Shown piece after piece: positions 31,787 through 42,642 of a stretch of 64,000 bases of DNA. A program made the translations under genes and the position numbers. How positions within the stretch are numbered: position 1 is the first letter of the stretch; every line of letters starts with the position of its first letter. The DNA comes from Tractidigestivibacter scatoligenes (GTDB taxonomy: Bacteria > Actinomycetota > Coriobacteriia > Coriobacteriales > Atopobiaceae): assembly GCF_001494635.1 (NCBI RefSeq), contig NZ_LOJF01000009.1, forward strand, positions 372,001 to 436,000, given 5' to 3'. Under the pieces are notes generated by a model. The model was not told where the DNA came from and did no database searches. It worked only from the letters and a program-made list of their open reading frames with translations.

Positions 31787-34700
31787 CTAGGCCACCTTCA
31801 CGTGGCCGGAGCGACCGATGAGGTCGATGACCTCTGCCATGAGGACCATGTTGTGCGCATCGATGCGGGTGGGGAGCTCCATGCGCATGACGTCTCCCGT
31901 CGCGCTCTCCACGCGCAGCTCCACGCGGTCGAGGCCGGGGTAGCGGCCAAGGATCTCGCCCAGGTTGTCCATGCGGCCACGCGTGAGGAGGTTGGCGGGC
32001 ATGTTAATCTCGAGCACCTTGGGCCGGTTGGTCTTGTCGTTAAGCTCGAGCGGCTCGATGGACGAGCAGATCAGCTGGTCGCCGCGGTCGCCGCGCTCCA
32101 GGCGCCCCACCACTTTGATGAAGACGTCGCCCGTGCTCTCGCCCGTCTCGGGGTCGACCTCGCCGGCAAGCGTGGCCGCGCACTCCTTGTAGGCCTTGGG
32201 GAAGACCACGAGCGTGGTCTCGGCCTCCATGTCCTCGAGGGTGACGATGGCCATGGCGTCACCCTTCTTGGTGGTCTTCTTTTGGACCGAGGTTGCCATG
32301 CCGGCAAGGCGTATGGGCTTGTCCTCGGGGACCTTGAAGCGCTCGGTGGTGGCGCCGGTGTTGGGATCGGTGTACTCCTCCGAGACCGAAAGGTCTGCGA
32401 TTGTGTAGTCGCGCGCCTTGGCAAGCGCGTAGGCGTAGGGGCGCAGCGGATGGTCAGAGACGTAGATGCCCAGGACGTCGTGCTCCTGCGCGAGCTTGAT
32501 GTGACGGTCCCACTCCACGCCGTCCGGCGCGGGGACCTCGTCCTGGAAGCCTGAGCCCGCCACATCGCCAAACATGTCGAACATCGAGAACTGCCCCACC
32601 GCGCGCTCCTTCTGGCGGCGCGCCGCGGCGTCGATGATGTTCTCGGGGTTGTTCTTGTCGACGAAGTGCATGAGCTGCATGCGGGTGTAGCCCGTGGAGT
32701 CGAAGGCGCCTGCCTTGATCAGAGACTCGACCACGCGACGGTTGGCCTGGGAACCGTCCACGCGCTCGCAGAAGTCGTGGAGGTTCTTGAAGGGGCCGCG
32801 GGCGTCTCGCTCGGCCATGATGCACTCGCCCACGCCCTCGCCCACGCCACGGATGCCGGCGAAGCCAAAGCGCACACCCTCGGCCGTTGCCGTGAAATCC
32901 TTGCCGGACTCGTTGATGTCAGGCGGCAGGACCTGGATGCCCTCGCGACGGCAGCTCGTGACGTAGTGCACGATCTTGTCGGTCTTGCCCATGTAGGACG
33001 TGAGGACCGAGGCCATGTACTCGCGCGGAAAGTACGCCTTGAGCCACGCGGTCTGCATGACCAGGATGGCGTAGCCGGCGGAGTGGGACTTGTTGAACGC
33101 GTAGGAGGCAAACTCAAGGACGTTCTCCCAGATCTCTTGCGCCACCTCGCGCTTGTAGCCGTTTGCGACGGCGCCGTTCATCCAGTGGTCGTAGATCGTC
33201 TCGTCCGCGCCATTGCCCTCCCAATGGAAGACTTGGTCGGTGAGCATCTTGATCTTCTTTTTGGCCACCGGCTTGCGCATGCGCGAGTCGGACTCGCCGG
33301 CCGTGAACCCTGACATCTTCATCGAGATCTGCATGACCTGCTCCTGGTAGACCATGGTGCCGTAGGTCTCCTCCAGGATCGGCTTCAGGCGGTCGTCGTA
33401 GTACGAGATCTTCTCCTGGCCGTGCATGCGCTTGATGTAGCTGTCGACCATGCCGGCGCCCAGGGGGCCCGGGCGGTACAGGGCGATAAGAGCGACGATC
33501 TGCTTGTAGGCGTTGGGCTGCATGTTCTTGATGGTGGCGGTCATGCCGGCAGACTCTACCTGGAACACGCCGGCCGTGTACCCCTTGCCGAGAAGCTCGT
33601 AGATCTTGGGGTCCGAGAAGTCGACCTTGTCCACGTCGATGTCCACACAGGTGGCGCCTGGCTTGATGCAGGCCTTGACAGCATCTGGCATACGGTCGAT
33701 GTCAGAGGCGTTGGGGTAGGAGTGGCGGATGTTCGCGAGCGCCTTGTTGATGACCGTGAGCGTGCGCAGGCCCAGAAAGTCCATCTTGAGCAGGCCCATG
33801 TCCGCGACGGAGTGGCCCTCGTACTGGGTGATGGTGACGTTGCCCTTGGTGTCGAGCTTGGTGGGCACGTGGTCTGTTACAGGCGTGGGCGCGATGAGCG
33901 TTGCGCAGGCGTGGACGCCCTCGCCGCGCATAAAGCCCTCGATGGAGAGGGCGGCGTCGATGATGCGGTGGGCGTCCGGGTCCTTGTTGTAGGCCTCCTC
34001 GAAGTCCGGCGAGTATTGGTCGGGCTTTTTCTCGTTCTTGTGGAGAGCGTTGGCAAGCTGGAGCTTGGGGTCGTTCGAGAGCATCTTTGAGAGCTGCTGG
34101 CCCTTGTAGACAGGGAAGCCCAGGACGCGGTTGGCATCGTTGATGGCCTGCTTTGCCTTAATCGTCGAGTACGTGATGACCTTGCACACGTGGTCCTCGC
34201 CGTAGACGTCGCGCACGTGCTGCAGGACGTCCTGGAGGTGCTCGTCGTCGAAGTCCATGTCGATATCGGGCATCTCGGAGCGCTGCGGCGAGAGGAACCT
34301 CTCGAACATGAGGCCGTTCTCGAGCGGGTCGAAGTTCGTAATGTTCATGGCGTACGCGACGATGGCGCCGGCGGCAGAGCCACGGCCCGGGCCCACGCCG
34401 ATGCCGTTGTCCTTGGCCCACTGCACGTAGTCCTGCACGATGAGGAAGTAGTTGGCAAAGCCCTTCTCGGTGATGATCTTGTACTCGTGCTCGAAGCGGT
34501 CCTTGACGTTCCAGCCACCAATGGTGAGGTCGCGCCAGTTCTCGCCGTAGCGCTTGGCAAGGCCCTTCTCGCACTCCTCGCGGAAGCGCTCGTCTGCCGT
34601 CTCGCCGGGGCGCAGGCCAGGGTATTCGGGCAGGTACATGTGGGTCCAGTCGAGCTCGTAGTTGCACTTGTCGGCAATCTCGAGCGTGGTGTCGCAGGCC

Positions 34701-35686
34701 TCGGGGCACCAGGAGAAGAGCTGGCGCATCTCGTCCTCGGACTTCATGTAGAACTCCGAGCCCTCCATGCGCATGCGGTTGGGGTCATCGAGGGTGGTTG
34801 CCTTGCCTATGCAGGAAAGGATGTCCTGCGTAGGGGCATCCTCGCGCGTGAGGTAGTGGAAGTCGTTGGTGGCAACAACCTTCACGCCCATCTCGTGCGC
34901 CATCTTGACCAGGTACTCGTCGAGCTTGCGATCATCCCATCCATTGCGGAAGGTGAGGCCGTGATCCTGGATCTCGATGTAGAAGTCGTCACCAAAGACA
35001 TCACGGAAGGTCTCTGCCCACCTGCGTGCTCCGTCAAAGTCACCGTCCAGGATGCACTGGGGAATGATGCCCTGAACGCAGGCACTCTGGCAGATGAGGC
35101 CCTCGTGGTACTCCTTGAGCATGTCGAGCGTGGTACGCGGCCGGTAGTACATCATCTCGTGGCCGGCAGCCTTGGACATGCACTTCACCAGGTTGTGGTA
35201 GCCCGTCTCGTTCTTGGCAAGAAGGATGAGGTGGTAGCGGCGCTGCTTTGTGCCTCGTTCAATGCAGTCATCGGTGATGAAGTAGGCTTCGCAGCCAAAG
35301 ATGGGCTTCACCTTGAGGCGTGGGCGGTTTGCTTGGACCGCAGCAAGGTCGTGGCCAGAGGACTCCCACACAGCCACGTCGCTTGCCCACTGGTCGTGGA
35401 CGCGATCGAAATAGCTCGCGTCGTCTGCGTCTGGCTCGGGCTCCTCGAGGTCCCAGCTCTTCTTGAAACACTCGACGTCGTGGCGCCACTGCTTCATGTT
35501 GGCCTGGCCGTCGTTGTACTTGCGGCATTCCAGGTCGAGGTTGGGGATGCCAAACATGTAGCCGTGGTCCGTAAGGGCAACGGCAGGCATCCCCTCGTCA
35601 ATGGCGCGCTTGACCATGCTGGGGATGGGCGTGGCGCCATCGAGGATCGAGAAGTCCGAGTGATTGTGTAGGTGAACGAATGCCAT
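31787..35686 (-). CDS. dnaE: DNA polymerase III alpha subunit
   Basis: 1299 aa. The PHP domain opens with FVHLHNHSDFSILDGA and ALTDHGYMFG. The palm carries the catalytic PDIDMDF motif near residue 473, and GYTAGVFQVES, MVYQEQVM and KSHSAGYA are standard DnaE blocks. A helix-hairpin-helix and an OB-fold region (KGDAMAIVTLEDMEAETTLV) follow towards the C-terminus. It is the replicative polymerase of the DnaE1 type. It is slightly longer than usual because of an extended acidic N-terminal insertion around residues 60-110. Confidence 0.97.
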   Translation of the reverse strand: MAFVHLHNHSDFSILDGATPIPSMVKRAIDEGMPAVALTDHGYMFGIPNLDLECRKYNDGQANMKQWRHDVECFKKSWDLEEPEPDADDASYFDRVHDQWASDVAVWESSGHDLAAVQANRPRLKVKPIFGCEAYFITDDCIERGTKQRRYHLILLAKNETGYHNLVKCMSKAAGHEMMYYRPRTTLDMLKEYHEGLICQSACVQGIIPQCILDGDFDGARRWAETFRDVFGDDFYIEIQDHGLTFRNGWDDRKLDEYLVKMAHEMGVKVVATNDFHYLTREDAPTQDILSCIGKATTLDDPNRMRMEGSEFYMKSEDEMRQLFSWCPEACDTTLEIADKCNYELDWTHMYLPEYPGLRPGETADERFREECEKGLAKRYGENWRDLTIGGWNVKDRFEHEYKIITEKGFANYFLIVQDYVQWAKDNGIGVGPGRGSAAGAIVAYAMNITNFDPLENGLMFERFLSPQRSEMPDIDMDFDDEHLQDVLQHVRDVYGEDHVCKVITYSTIKAKQAINDANRVLGFPVYKGQQLSKMLSNDPKLQLANALHKNEKKPDQYSPDFEEAYNKDPDAHRIIDAALSIEGFMRGEGVHACATLIAPTPVTDHVPTKLDTKGNVTITQYEGHSVADMGLLKMDFLGLRTLTVINKALANIRHSYPNASDIDRMPDAVKACIKPGATCVDIDVDKVDFSDPKIYELLGKGYTAGVFQVESAGMTATIKNMQPNAYKQIVALIALYRPGPLGAGMVDSYIKRMHGQEKISYYDDRLKPILEETYGTMVYQEQVMQISMKMSGFTAGESDSRMRKPVAKKKIKMLTDQVFHWEGNGADETIYDHWMNGAVANGYKREVAQEIWENVLEFASYAFNKSHSAGYAILVMQTAWLKAYFPREYMASVLTSYMGKTDKIVHYVTSCRREGIQVLPPDINESGKDFTATAEGVRFGFAGIRGVGEGVGECIMAERDARGPFKNLHDFCERVDGSQANRRVVESLIKAGAFDSTGYTRMQLMHFVDKNNPENIIDAAARRQKERAVGQFSMFDMFGDVAGSGFQDEVPAPDGVEWDRHIKLAQEHDVLGIYVSDHPLRPYAYALAKARDYTIADLSVSEEYTDPNTGATTERFKVPEDKPIRLAGMATSVQKKTTKKGDAMAIVTLEDMEAETTLVVFPKAYKECAATLAGEVDPETGESTGDVFIKVVGRLERGDRGDQLICSSIEPLELNDKTNRPKVLEINMPANLLTRGRMDNLGEILGRYPGLDRVELRVESATGDVMRMELPTRIDAHNMVLMAEVIDLIGRSGHVKVA

Positions 35687-35770
35687 GTGTTCTCCATACC
35701 GGGTGGTGCTGTGGTGTTTGGCAAAGCATAGCAGAAGGCCGGCTGCCGACGTTTTGACCTATACCCCACC

Positions 35771-35801
35771 CTACCTGCGGCAATGACGTTGCCGCAGGTA
35801 G
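35771..35801. repeat. perfect 13-bp inverted repeat containing CCGCAGGTAGAA
   Basis: CTACCTGCGGCAA (35771-35783) and TTGCCGCAGGTAG (35789-35801) are perfect complements around TGACG. It lies between addA and dnaE and may terminate addBA or act upstream of dnaE. The sequence CCGCAGGTAGAA recurs exactly at 44980-44991. Confidence 0.85.
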
Positions 35802-35855
35802 AAATCAAGCAGAGGCTCCACACGTTGTTCGGGTGGGCCGCGGCCCAGGGAAGCG

Positions 35856-38800
35856 CTACCCCATGCGCGGCGGGTGCACAGCGTCAAACTCGTAGGGCAC
35901 CACCACGGGCTGGCCGGGAGCGTCCGCGCGGTCCAGCTCGACGCAGACAAAGCGGCAGCTCACCGAAGCAAAGCCAAGCTCCATGAGGACGTGCGCGTAG
36001 AAGTTTGCCTGCATCTCGTGGCGTCGGTGAAGAGCGCGAGCGTCCAGGCCTCGGTCGCCCGTCTTGTAGTCCACCAGAAACGCGTGGTCAGAGCCGGGGT
36101 CTGTGGAAAGAAGGTCGATGGCTCCCTCCACATAGCCGCCATAGGCGGAGTCCACGCACTGGAAGAAGGGGACCTCCGCACGCACGAGGGCATGCGAGAG
36201 CGCCTCCTTCCGCACATCCGAGCCCCACCAGCGCGCAAGCGCTCCGTCGAGCCTGCCGCCCGCACGCTCGGAGAGGTGCCAGAAGCGCTTGGTGGCCGCA
36301 ATGCGCTCCGGAAGCGGGAAGCGCTGGCCCCCCTCAACCATGGCCTGGGCAAGCTCGTGGAAGGCAGACCCCAGTCCCGTGGCCTTGTCGGCGTCCCCCA
36401 CCACCGGTGCGCCCTCCTGCATGGAATCACGCTCGGCGCGCGAGGGCAAGGCGGCCACACCGGTAGCGGGGCCTGCGTCATCCAGCGACGCGGCGTCCGC
36501 AGCCGAGAAGTCGCCGAGCATCTGCGCGTGGGCACTCGAGTAGCTGAAGACGCCTGCACGGGGTCGCCACATGGTGATGGCAGGCGTCGCGGGATCTGGG
36601 TCTGGCGAGACAAGCGAGAAGCCCGCAGGCTCCGGAACCTCGATGGTGGCGCCGATGCCTATGACCTCGTCCGTGTTTACGACGGTGCCGTCGAAGAAGC
36701 TGCCGGCGGAGTCAAGCGTGGCACCCTTTCCCCCGTTTTCCTCGCATGGCTCAAGGGAGACGCACCTCAGCCGCCCTGGCTCGCTTCCGCCGTACTCGAC
36801 CGAGCTCACACCCGGCGCGGGCGCAGGCGTTCCCACAAGCGCCCCAAGCACATTCGCAGCGAGCGTCGGCGAGGCGCCCGAGGCGGATTGTGTGATGCCA
36901 ACGCCCAGGACCAGCGCCTCCCTCGCACGCGTGAGCGCCACGTAGAGCAGGCGGGTCTTCTCGGCAGCCTCCTGCTCTGCGCTATCCTCGGTAAGCGAGA
37001 GGAGCCATTCCGCGCAGCTGCGGGGGTTCTCCTCAGCGGTGAGGTCCTTGGGGACCTTGAGCCCCTTGGGCTTAACGAGAATACCGCGACGGCGAGCGTC
37101 CACGCGACCGGTGACCACGGAGCCGGAGGGACGCGGGTTGGCCCAGCATTCGGCAATGGCCACGATGGGGAACTCGAGACCCTTTGAGGCGTGCACGGTC
37201 ATAATCTGCACCTGGTTGGAGGATCCGCCCGCAAGAGAGGCGGGTGGCACCTTTGCGGCCTCGAGCCAGAGGTCAAACTCAAGCGCGGCGCGGGCCGGGC
37301 CAAGGCCCAGGTCCTGTGTAAGCTCGCGAATGTAGCGCACCGCGGCAAGGATGTTTGCCTCCTGTGCAAGGCCATCGGTGCCGGCACCCTCCAGGCGACG
37401 AAGCCACCCAGACTCGCGCACCACCTGCAGGCAGACGTCTGCCACGGGATGCTTGCGCAAGGCCAGGCGCGCGCGAGAGAGAACCTCGTGCGCAGCCCTC
37501 AGACGAGGAGACGGCTGCTCCTCGCCATAGAACAACATGGTCTGAAGGCCGCGGTCGATGGCGCGCTTGGTAGGGGCGTCGACCATGTCCTGTCTGCGCG
37601 TCCCCAGCTGGACAAAGTCGTTGGCGTCGAGCTCGAACATGGGCGATGCCAAAAGCGGAAAGAGGCCCGACTGGGTGTCGTGGGGGTTGGAAAGGGCGTG
37701 GAGCAAGGCGGCCATAACCTTGACCTCAGAGGTACGGGTGAAGGTCGAGCCTCCGGTGACCACGCACTCGAGGCCATGCGAGCGCAGGGCGTCGATGTAG
37801 AGGTCGGCCTTGCCGGTGGCGCCAAGGAGCAGCGCCATGTCAGATGGGCTCTGTCCAGCCGCGGCGTACGCCGCAAGGCGGTCTGCGATCTGCGTTGCGC
37901 ACGTGGCAGAGGCAAGCGCTGCCATGCCTCGCCTGGCTAGCGTCACCTCGACGTCCACGCGCGGAAGGCCGCGAGCCCGGTAGCCATCCTTGCGCTTGGG
38001 GTTAGGCTCCAGGTGCATGAAGCCGTCGACCACACCGCTTGGGCCACCGCACACGGCATCCACAAACGAGAGGACGTCGGCGTGGCTGCGGTAGTTCACG
38101 TCCAGGCGCACGTGGTCCTCCTGCGGGACCTCCTCCCCTCGCGCGCGGAACACGCCCACGTCCGCGCCACGGAAGCGGTAGATGCTCTGTTGGGCATCGC
38201 CCACCGTGGTGAGATGTTTCGCGCCGTCGCCAGACAGGAGCGTAATGAGCTCGAGCTGCCGGGCATCGGTGTCCTGCGACTCGTCGACCATCACGAGCCT
38301 GAAGCGACCGCGGTAGTCGGCGGCAACTACGGGGTTGTCGCGCACGGCGTGAAGAGCGAGGGAGACAAGATCATCGTTGTCGAGGACAGACTTCTCGCGC
38401 TTGAGCTGGAGGTTCCGCTCGTCGACCTTGCGCGCCAGGTCGATGAGGGCGTCTGCCAGCGGCGCGGTGCCCGCAAGCGCGGCTTCGAGCGTAGCCTCGC
38501 CCAGGGCGTGCTTTGCCTCGGGCACGAGCTCCTTTATCGCCTTCGCCCGCGCGCTGGGAAGCTTCACCCCGGCAAGTGCTGCTGCCGCCGCCTCCGGCGT
38601 GCGCTGCCCCGGAGACGCAGAGAGATACTCGTCGAGGGCCCCCAGACTTGTCATGACGGCCTCGCGCGCAGCAGGCGAGATACCAGACTGCGCCCCAAGC
38701 GCACCGATGGCCTCCCTGAGGCGTGCAATCGACCCCTCGACGTCCGGCTCCCCCACCGTGACAAGCGAATCGAAGCCGTCTGGCGAGGAGTGCGCGGCAT

Positions 38801-39359
38801 TCACCACGTTCAGCACCATGGATACCACGCCAAAGGGCATAGCCCCTCCAAGAGTGCCGTAGCCGTACTCCTCAAAGGCGTGGCTGAGCACCTCGTTTGT
38901 ATGGTCGTGGCTGGCGGTGCCTACGACCTCCTCTGTTGCCTGCTCGAGAAGGGCACGCGCCTCGTTGACGCCAGCAACCTTGAACGAGGGATCTATCCCC
39001 AGGTCAAGCGCATGACGCTTGAGGATGCGCGAGCACATCCCGTGGATGGTGCTAATCCATGCGGAGTCGACCATGAGCGATTGCTCGCGCATGCCCGCCT
39101 GGCGAAGCGTCGAGCGGACTCGCTCCTTGATCTCGCGTGCGGCGGCGTTGGTAAAGGTGATGACCAGGACCTGGCTTAGGTCGTCCACAAACGGAGCGTC
39201 TCCCACGCCGGAACCCGGCGAGAGCGCCCATGCAATCCTGTGCGTGAGGGTGAACGTCTTGCCGGAGCCGGCGCCCGCCTCGACAAAGACCGGCCGGTCG
39301 AGCGTCGAGACAATCTGGCGCTGGCGCTCATTGAGGGTTGAGAGGTCTATGCCTGACAC
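35856..39359 (-). CDS. addA: AddA-type helicase-nuclease subunit
   Basis: 1167 aa. I chose GTG 39359, which has AGGAGG upstream and overlaps the addB stop by one base; a longer ATG at 39404 has no ribosome site. UvrD-type helicase motifs are complete: FVEAGAGSGKTFTLTH (Walker A), VMVDESQDTDARQ (motif II), GDAQQSIYRFRGAD (III) and VMTVHASKGLEFP (V). The C-terminus has a RecB-family nuclease with FLVDYKTGD. With AddB it resects double-strand breaks for recombination. Confidence 0.9.
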   Translation of the reverse strand: MSGIDLSTLNERQRQIVSTLDRPVFVEAGAGSGKTFTLTHRIAWALSPGSGVGDAPFVDDLSQVLVITFTNAAAREIKERVRSTLRQAGMREQSLMVDSAWISTIHGMCSRILKRHALDLGIDPSFKVAGVNEARALLEQATEEVVGTASHDHTNEVLSHAFEEYGYGTLGGAMPFGVVSMVLNVVNAAHSSPDGFDSLVTVGEPDVEGSIARLREAIGALGAQSGISPAAREAVMTSLGALDEYLSASPGQRTPEAAAAALAGVKLPSARAKAIKELVPEAKHALGEATLEAALAGTAPLADALIDLARKVDERNLQLKREKSVLDNDDLVSLALHAVRDNPVVAADYRGRFRLVMVDESQDTDARQLELITLLSGDGAKHLTTVGDAQQSIYRFRGADVGVFRARGEEVPQEDHVRLDVNYRSHADVLSFVDAVCGGPSGVVDGFMHLEPNPKRKDGYRARGLPRVDVEVTLARRGMAALASATCATQIADRLAAYAAAGQSPSDMALLLGATGKADLYIDALRSHGLECVVTGGSTFTRTSEVKVMAALLHALSNPHDTQSGLFPLLASPMFELDANDFVQLGTRRQDMVDAPTKRAIDRGLQTMLFYGEEQPSPRLRAAHEVLSRARLALRKHPVADVCLQVVRESGWLRRLEGAGTDGLAQEANILAAVRYIRELTQDLGLGPARAALEFDLWLEAAKVPPASLAGGSSNQVQIMTVHASKGLEFPIVAIAECWANPRPSGSVVTGRVDARRRGILVKPKGLKVPKDLTAEENPRSCAEWLLSLTEDSAEQEAAEKTRLLYVALTRAREALVLGVGITQSASGASPTLAANVLGALVGTPAPAPGVSSVEYGGSEPGRLRCVSLEPCEENGGKGATLDSAGSFFDGTVVNTDEVIGIGATIEVPEPAGFSLVSPDPDPATPAITMWRPRAGVFSYSSAHAQMLGDFSAADAASLDDAGPATGVAALPSRAERDSMQEGAPVVGDADKATGLGSAFHELAQAMVEGGQRFPLPERIAATKRFWHLSERAGGRLDGALARWWGSDVRKEALSHALVRAEVPFFQCVDSAYGGYVEGAIDLLSTDPGSDHAFLVDYKTGDRGLDARALHRRHEMQANFYAHVLMELGFASVSCRFVCVELDRADAPGQPVVVPYEFDAVHPPRMG

Positions 39360-42300
39360 TAGGAGAGCCTCCTCTCGCAGTTCATGACGGGACAGTACGA
39401 GCATGCCGCGGCGTCGAGCGGGTTTGCCTCAACGTTTCCGGCAAGGAGCTGAGCCACCTTCTCGGCGATTGCCGCCTCGGTGGCATCCAGGTACGCCTCC
39501 ATGCCACACTCGCCCTCCATGCCGTAGGAGTCACTGTCGCCAATCGCGTACGCGGCGAGTGAGCTGTCCCTTAAGGGGACATGGCTTCCAAGCACGCGGT
39601 CGAGGGAGTTCTCCAGAATGGCGCCACCCACGGCGTGGCTTCCGCGCGTTCCCAGATAGACCGCCGCCCGCACCTTGAGTTCCGGGTGCGTACGGCGCAC
39701 CACCTGCCCATAGATGAGCGACTGGACGCGACGGGGCAGACCGTAGGGCGCAACGTTCTTCTCGTCCGTCGCCCCCTCTGCCTCGACCGCGCTAACGGGC
39801 GTCACGCCGTATTCCTTGGCAAATCCAATGGGGCCCTTGTGCTTGTAGTCGATGACTACGGCCTGCTGGTGAGCGTCAACGTCCACGCGGTCGATGGTGC
39901 CGCAGATCCACGCCCCCGCGTACTCCACGGGCTCGTTCTGCGTGCCAAAGTCCCACTCGAAGAAGCGCGGCTCGAAGCCAACGAAGAGGCCCGCCTCGTA
40001 GTCGAGCGCCGTCTCAAGGTCATGCCTAAGCTGTGCCAGCTGTGACTCGTCTGCGGAGTTGTGGGGAACAAAGGCCTGGTAGCGGCTGCGCTTGCCCTGC
40101 CTCAGGCTCTGGTGCCGCAGATGCTCCTCAAACTCGGCGACAAGGACCTCGTGCGCGTGGGTAAGGCCCTCGGGGTCATCCTCGAGAACGCGGGAACCAG
40201 GAAGCATGACCCACGGGTCGAGAGAGGCACCCGCCGCGATGCCCGAGCGCTCGCGCGCCTCGGCAAGCAGGCGAGCGTGCGTGACCTCAAGGACGCGGTG
40301 GGCAAAGGTTCCCATCTCCATGGGGCCAAAGCCGGCGTCGGAGTCCTGCAGGCGCAGGCGGCGAAGGCTAAACCACTTGTACGGGCACTCAAGGTACGAC
40401 TCTATCTGCGAGGCGGAGAGGAGCGGCTTTCCCTCAATAAGGTCAACCCTACCCGTGGGTGGGACAACCACGAGAGCCGCATTGGCTCCAGAGATGCTGC
40501 CGGCGGGAGAGGGGTCGCTTTTTCCGACGACGGGCATGCCATGCCCGCTTGTACTCAGGTTTGCGTCCGCCTTGTCCTCGCCCAGCGACCGCGTGGGAAG
40601 GGCCTTGTCCTTGTCGTCAGCTGCCTCGCCATAGCAGGAGAGAAGCTCCGTGAGCATGACAGCGGGGTAGCAGGGGCTGCCCGAGCCGTCCACCCCGCAC
40701 CTCTCCGCGACCAGCATCTGTCGAGGAACGCGCAGCATGCGCCAGAAAACCGAGCGCTCATGGGCAGAAGGGTCTGCTTTTGGCTCAATGCCCAGGCGCT
40801 CGAGAAGCGCCGAAAGAACGTCGTCCCCGTTTCCCACCGGCCACTCGGCTGAGGTCATGGAGCACGAGACAAGGGCGTCCGCCGAGAGTGGCGCAAGGCC
40901 CGCCGCACGCGAGCGACCGTAGATTCTGCAGCGGCAAGCGTTGTCGCCTGCCCAGGCACCTGGCCGTACGATGACGCTCGTCTGGGACATGGCCTGTGCG
41001 CAGAGCTCGACCAGTGCAGGAAGCGAGACATGACTTTCGACCTGGGGGTCTGCTGTGACCCCCAGGTCCTTGAGGGTGCCCGCTATGCCCAGCACTGCAT
41101 CCAGGACGCCGATGGCACGCTCGTCGGCAAGGCGGTTCTGTTCCGAGGCAACGGGGACCAGCTCGAGGGTGGTCTCGCTGGGAACCAGGTCCGCTGGCAT
41201 GGCCTCCCCATCCTGCAGGTAGGGTGCAAGGAGCTTTGACGCCGCGGACCCCACGCGCCCGCGCAGGAGCTCCCTCGTGGCAGCGGCAACGGGAGCGCTC
41301 GTGGCCTTGGGGTTCTGGAGCGTGGCAAGGACGTCCGCGGGGGTGAGCAGACGGTCTGCGCGCCACGCACGATCAAGCGAGACGGCGCGCTCGGTGGGAA
41401 CGTGCGCTATGTCCTGACGCAGGAAGTCCGCAAGCGCACGCGGCGGCCACCAAGTCATATCGCCCAACACAACGAGCTCCCCCTCGGGGCTCTCCTCAGG
41501 AGCCGGCCACGAAGCAGCCAGCTCAGAGAGCTGCGCGACAGAGCTTGCAAACTCGAGGAAGGCCCTCCCCGCCTCGAGCTGGTCCACGCGCGAGGAAAGC
41601 TCCGCCTCACACGTCACGCCGCGCGAGAAGAGCTTGGGCGAGAGTTCGCGCCAAGCTCGGGCGGGGTCTGCCGCGACTACAACCACCTCGTGCGCGCCCG
41701 ACTTTGCAAGCTCGACCACACGGGATGCTACCAGCTCCGCCTCGGCGAGAGGCCCGGTCGGAGCGAGAAGCTCCACCGCACCCGTAGGCGCGACGCCCGT
41801 CTCGGTACCAAAGATCGATTTGACAAGGTTCTGAAGCTCTGGTGCCCTATCGGCGTTAGCCACCGGCCCGGGAGTTGCCTCCCCTTCCCTAGAGACGCTG
41901 CCGCCGCGTACGGCAATGGCCTCCTCCACCTGCGCAATGGTGGAACGTTGTCCCTCCAGGGCAGCGTCATTTCCCGTCTGGGCAACAATGGTGAGCTCTC
42001 CTGCGCAGGCGAGGTCTGCCAGAAGCTCGCGCGTGGCACGAGAAGCCTCGCCCAAGCCAGCCACGCACACGCACCCCGGGTCAACAAGTCCCTTGGCAAG
42101 GGCGTCAACGACCTGCGCCATGGCCTCGGACTCCTCCACGTATCCCGCACCGTGAATGATGCGCGCATACTCCCCCGCAAGCGCAACGAGCCCCACCTCG
42201 GCATCGGTGAGCCCGGCTTCATGGCAGGCAAGCTCGCTTGGCTCGCCTGCGGGATCGAGGGGAAGCCACGGCAGCGCCCCGCGCACCAGCGACGAGAGAA

Positions 42301-42640
42301 GCTGAACCGTACCCGCGTTGAACGACACGCCGCGGCGGCGCGACTGGGGTGCCTGCACAATGGCACGCTGCACGGCAATGGTCCTCACGAGGGGCTCGAC
42401 CACGTGCGTTCCGTCTCCCCAGACCTCCCAGCGCTCCTTTGCCCACGCAGCGGGCGTGGTTACGGTCACGCCAAGCGAAAGTGCGGGATACGCCGAGAGC
42501 TCCTTCTGAGCGACGAGCTGATCGGCAAAGCTCGCAACCAGAAGTGTTGCCGCGCCGCGTGCACGCAGCGCCTCCTCCAGGCATGCACGAACCTCGGCGC
42601 TTGCCAGGCACTCATCTGAAGTCGTCGCAATGTGAAGCAT
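39359..42640 (-). CDS. addB: AddB-type helicase-nuclease subunit
   Basis: 1093 aa, ATG 42640, two bases after the upstream stop. The N-terminal helicase-like half is degenerate with no clear Walker A, as expected of AddB. The C-terminal PD-(D/E)XK nuclease has VVIDYKHKGPIG, and the iron-sulfur cysteines appear as YLECPYKWF plus CSYCPVMNC at the extreme end. It pairs with AddA downstream to form the RecBCD-like complex. Divergence of the N-terminal half makes it low-similarity but the layout is diagnostic. Confidence 0.87.
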   Translation of the reverse strand: MLHIATTSDECLASAEVRACLEEALRARGAATLLVASFADQLVAQKELSAYPALSLGVTVTTPAAWAKERWEVWGDGTHVVEPLVRTIAVQRAIVQAPQSRRRGVSFNAGTVQLLSSLVRGALPWLPLDPAGEPSELACHEAGLTDAEVGLVALAGEYARIIHGAGYVEESEAMAQVVDALAKGLVDPGCVCVAGLGEASRATRELLADLACAGELTIVAQTGNDAALEGQRSTIAQVEEAIAVRGGSVSREGEATPGPVANADRAPELQNLVKSIFGTETGVAPTGAVELLAPTGPLAEAELVASRVVELAKSGAHEVVVVAADPARAWRELSPKLFSRGVTCEAELSSRVDQLEAGRAFLEFASSVAQLSELAASWPAPEESPEGELVVLGDMTWWPPRALADFLRQDIAHVPTERAVSLDRAWRADRLLTPADVLATLQNPKATSAPVAAATRELLRGRVGSAASKLLAPYLQDGEAMPADLVPSETTLELVPVASEQNRLADERAIGVLDAVLGIAGTLKDLGVTADPQVESHVSLPALVELCAQAMSQTSVIVRPGAWAGDNACRCRIYGRSRAAGLAPLSADALVSCSMTSAEWPVGNGDDVLSALLERLGIEPKADPSAHERSVFWRMLRVPRQMLVAERCGVDGSGSPCYPAVMLTELLSCYGEAADDKDKALPTRSLGEDKADANLSTSGHGMPVVGKSDPSPAGSISGANAALVVVPPTGRVDLIEGKPLLSASQIESYLECPYKWFSLRRLRLQDSDAGFGPMEMGTFAHRVLEVTHARLLAEARERSGIAAGASLDPWVMLPGSRVLEDDPEGLTHAHEVLVAEFEEHLRHQSLRQGKRSRYQAFVPHNSADESQLAQLRHDLETALDYEAGLFVGFEPRFFEWDFGTQNEPVEYAGAWICGTIDRVDVDAHQQAVVIDYKHKGPIGFAKEYGVTPVSAVEAEGATDEKNVAPYGLPRRVQSLIYGQVVRRTHPELKVRAAVYLGTRGSHAVGGAILENSLDRVLGSHVPLRDSSLAAYAIGDSDSYGMEGECGMEAYLDATEAAIAEKVAQLLAGNVEANPLDAAACSYCPVMNCERRLS

Positions 42641-42642
42641 CC

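Noticed and set aside
34190-35671. Plus-strand frame of nearly 500 codons opposite dnaE
   Set aside because: Mirror of strong codon bias in dnaE; no motif and no ribosome site. Similar shadows lie opposite DUF1015, addA, addB and fucO.
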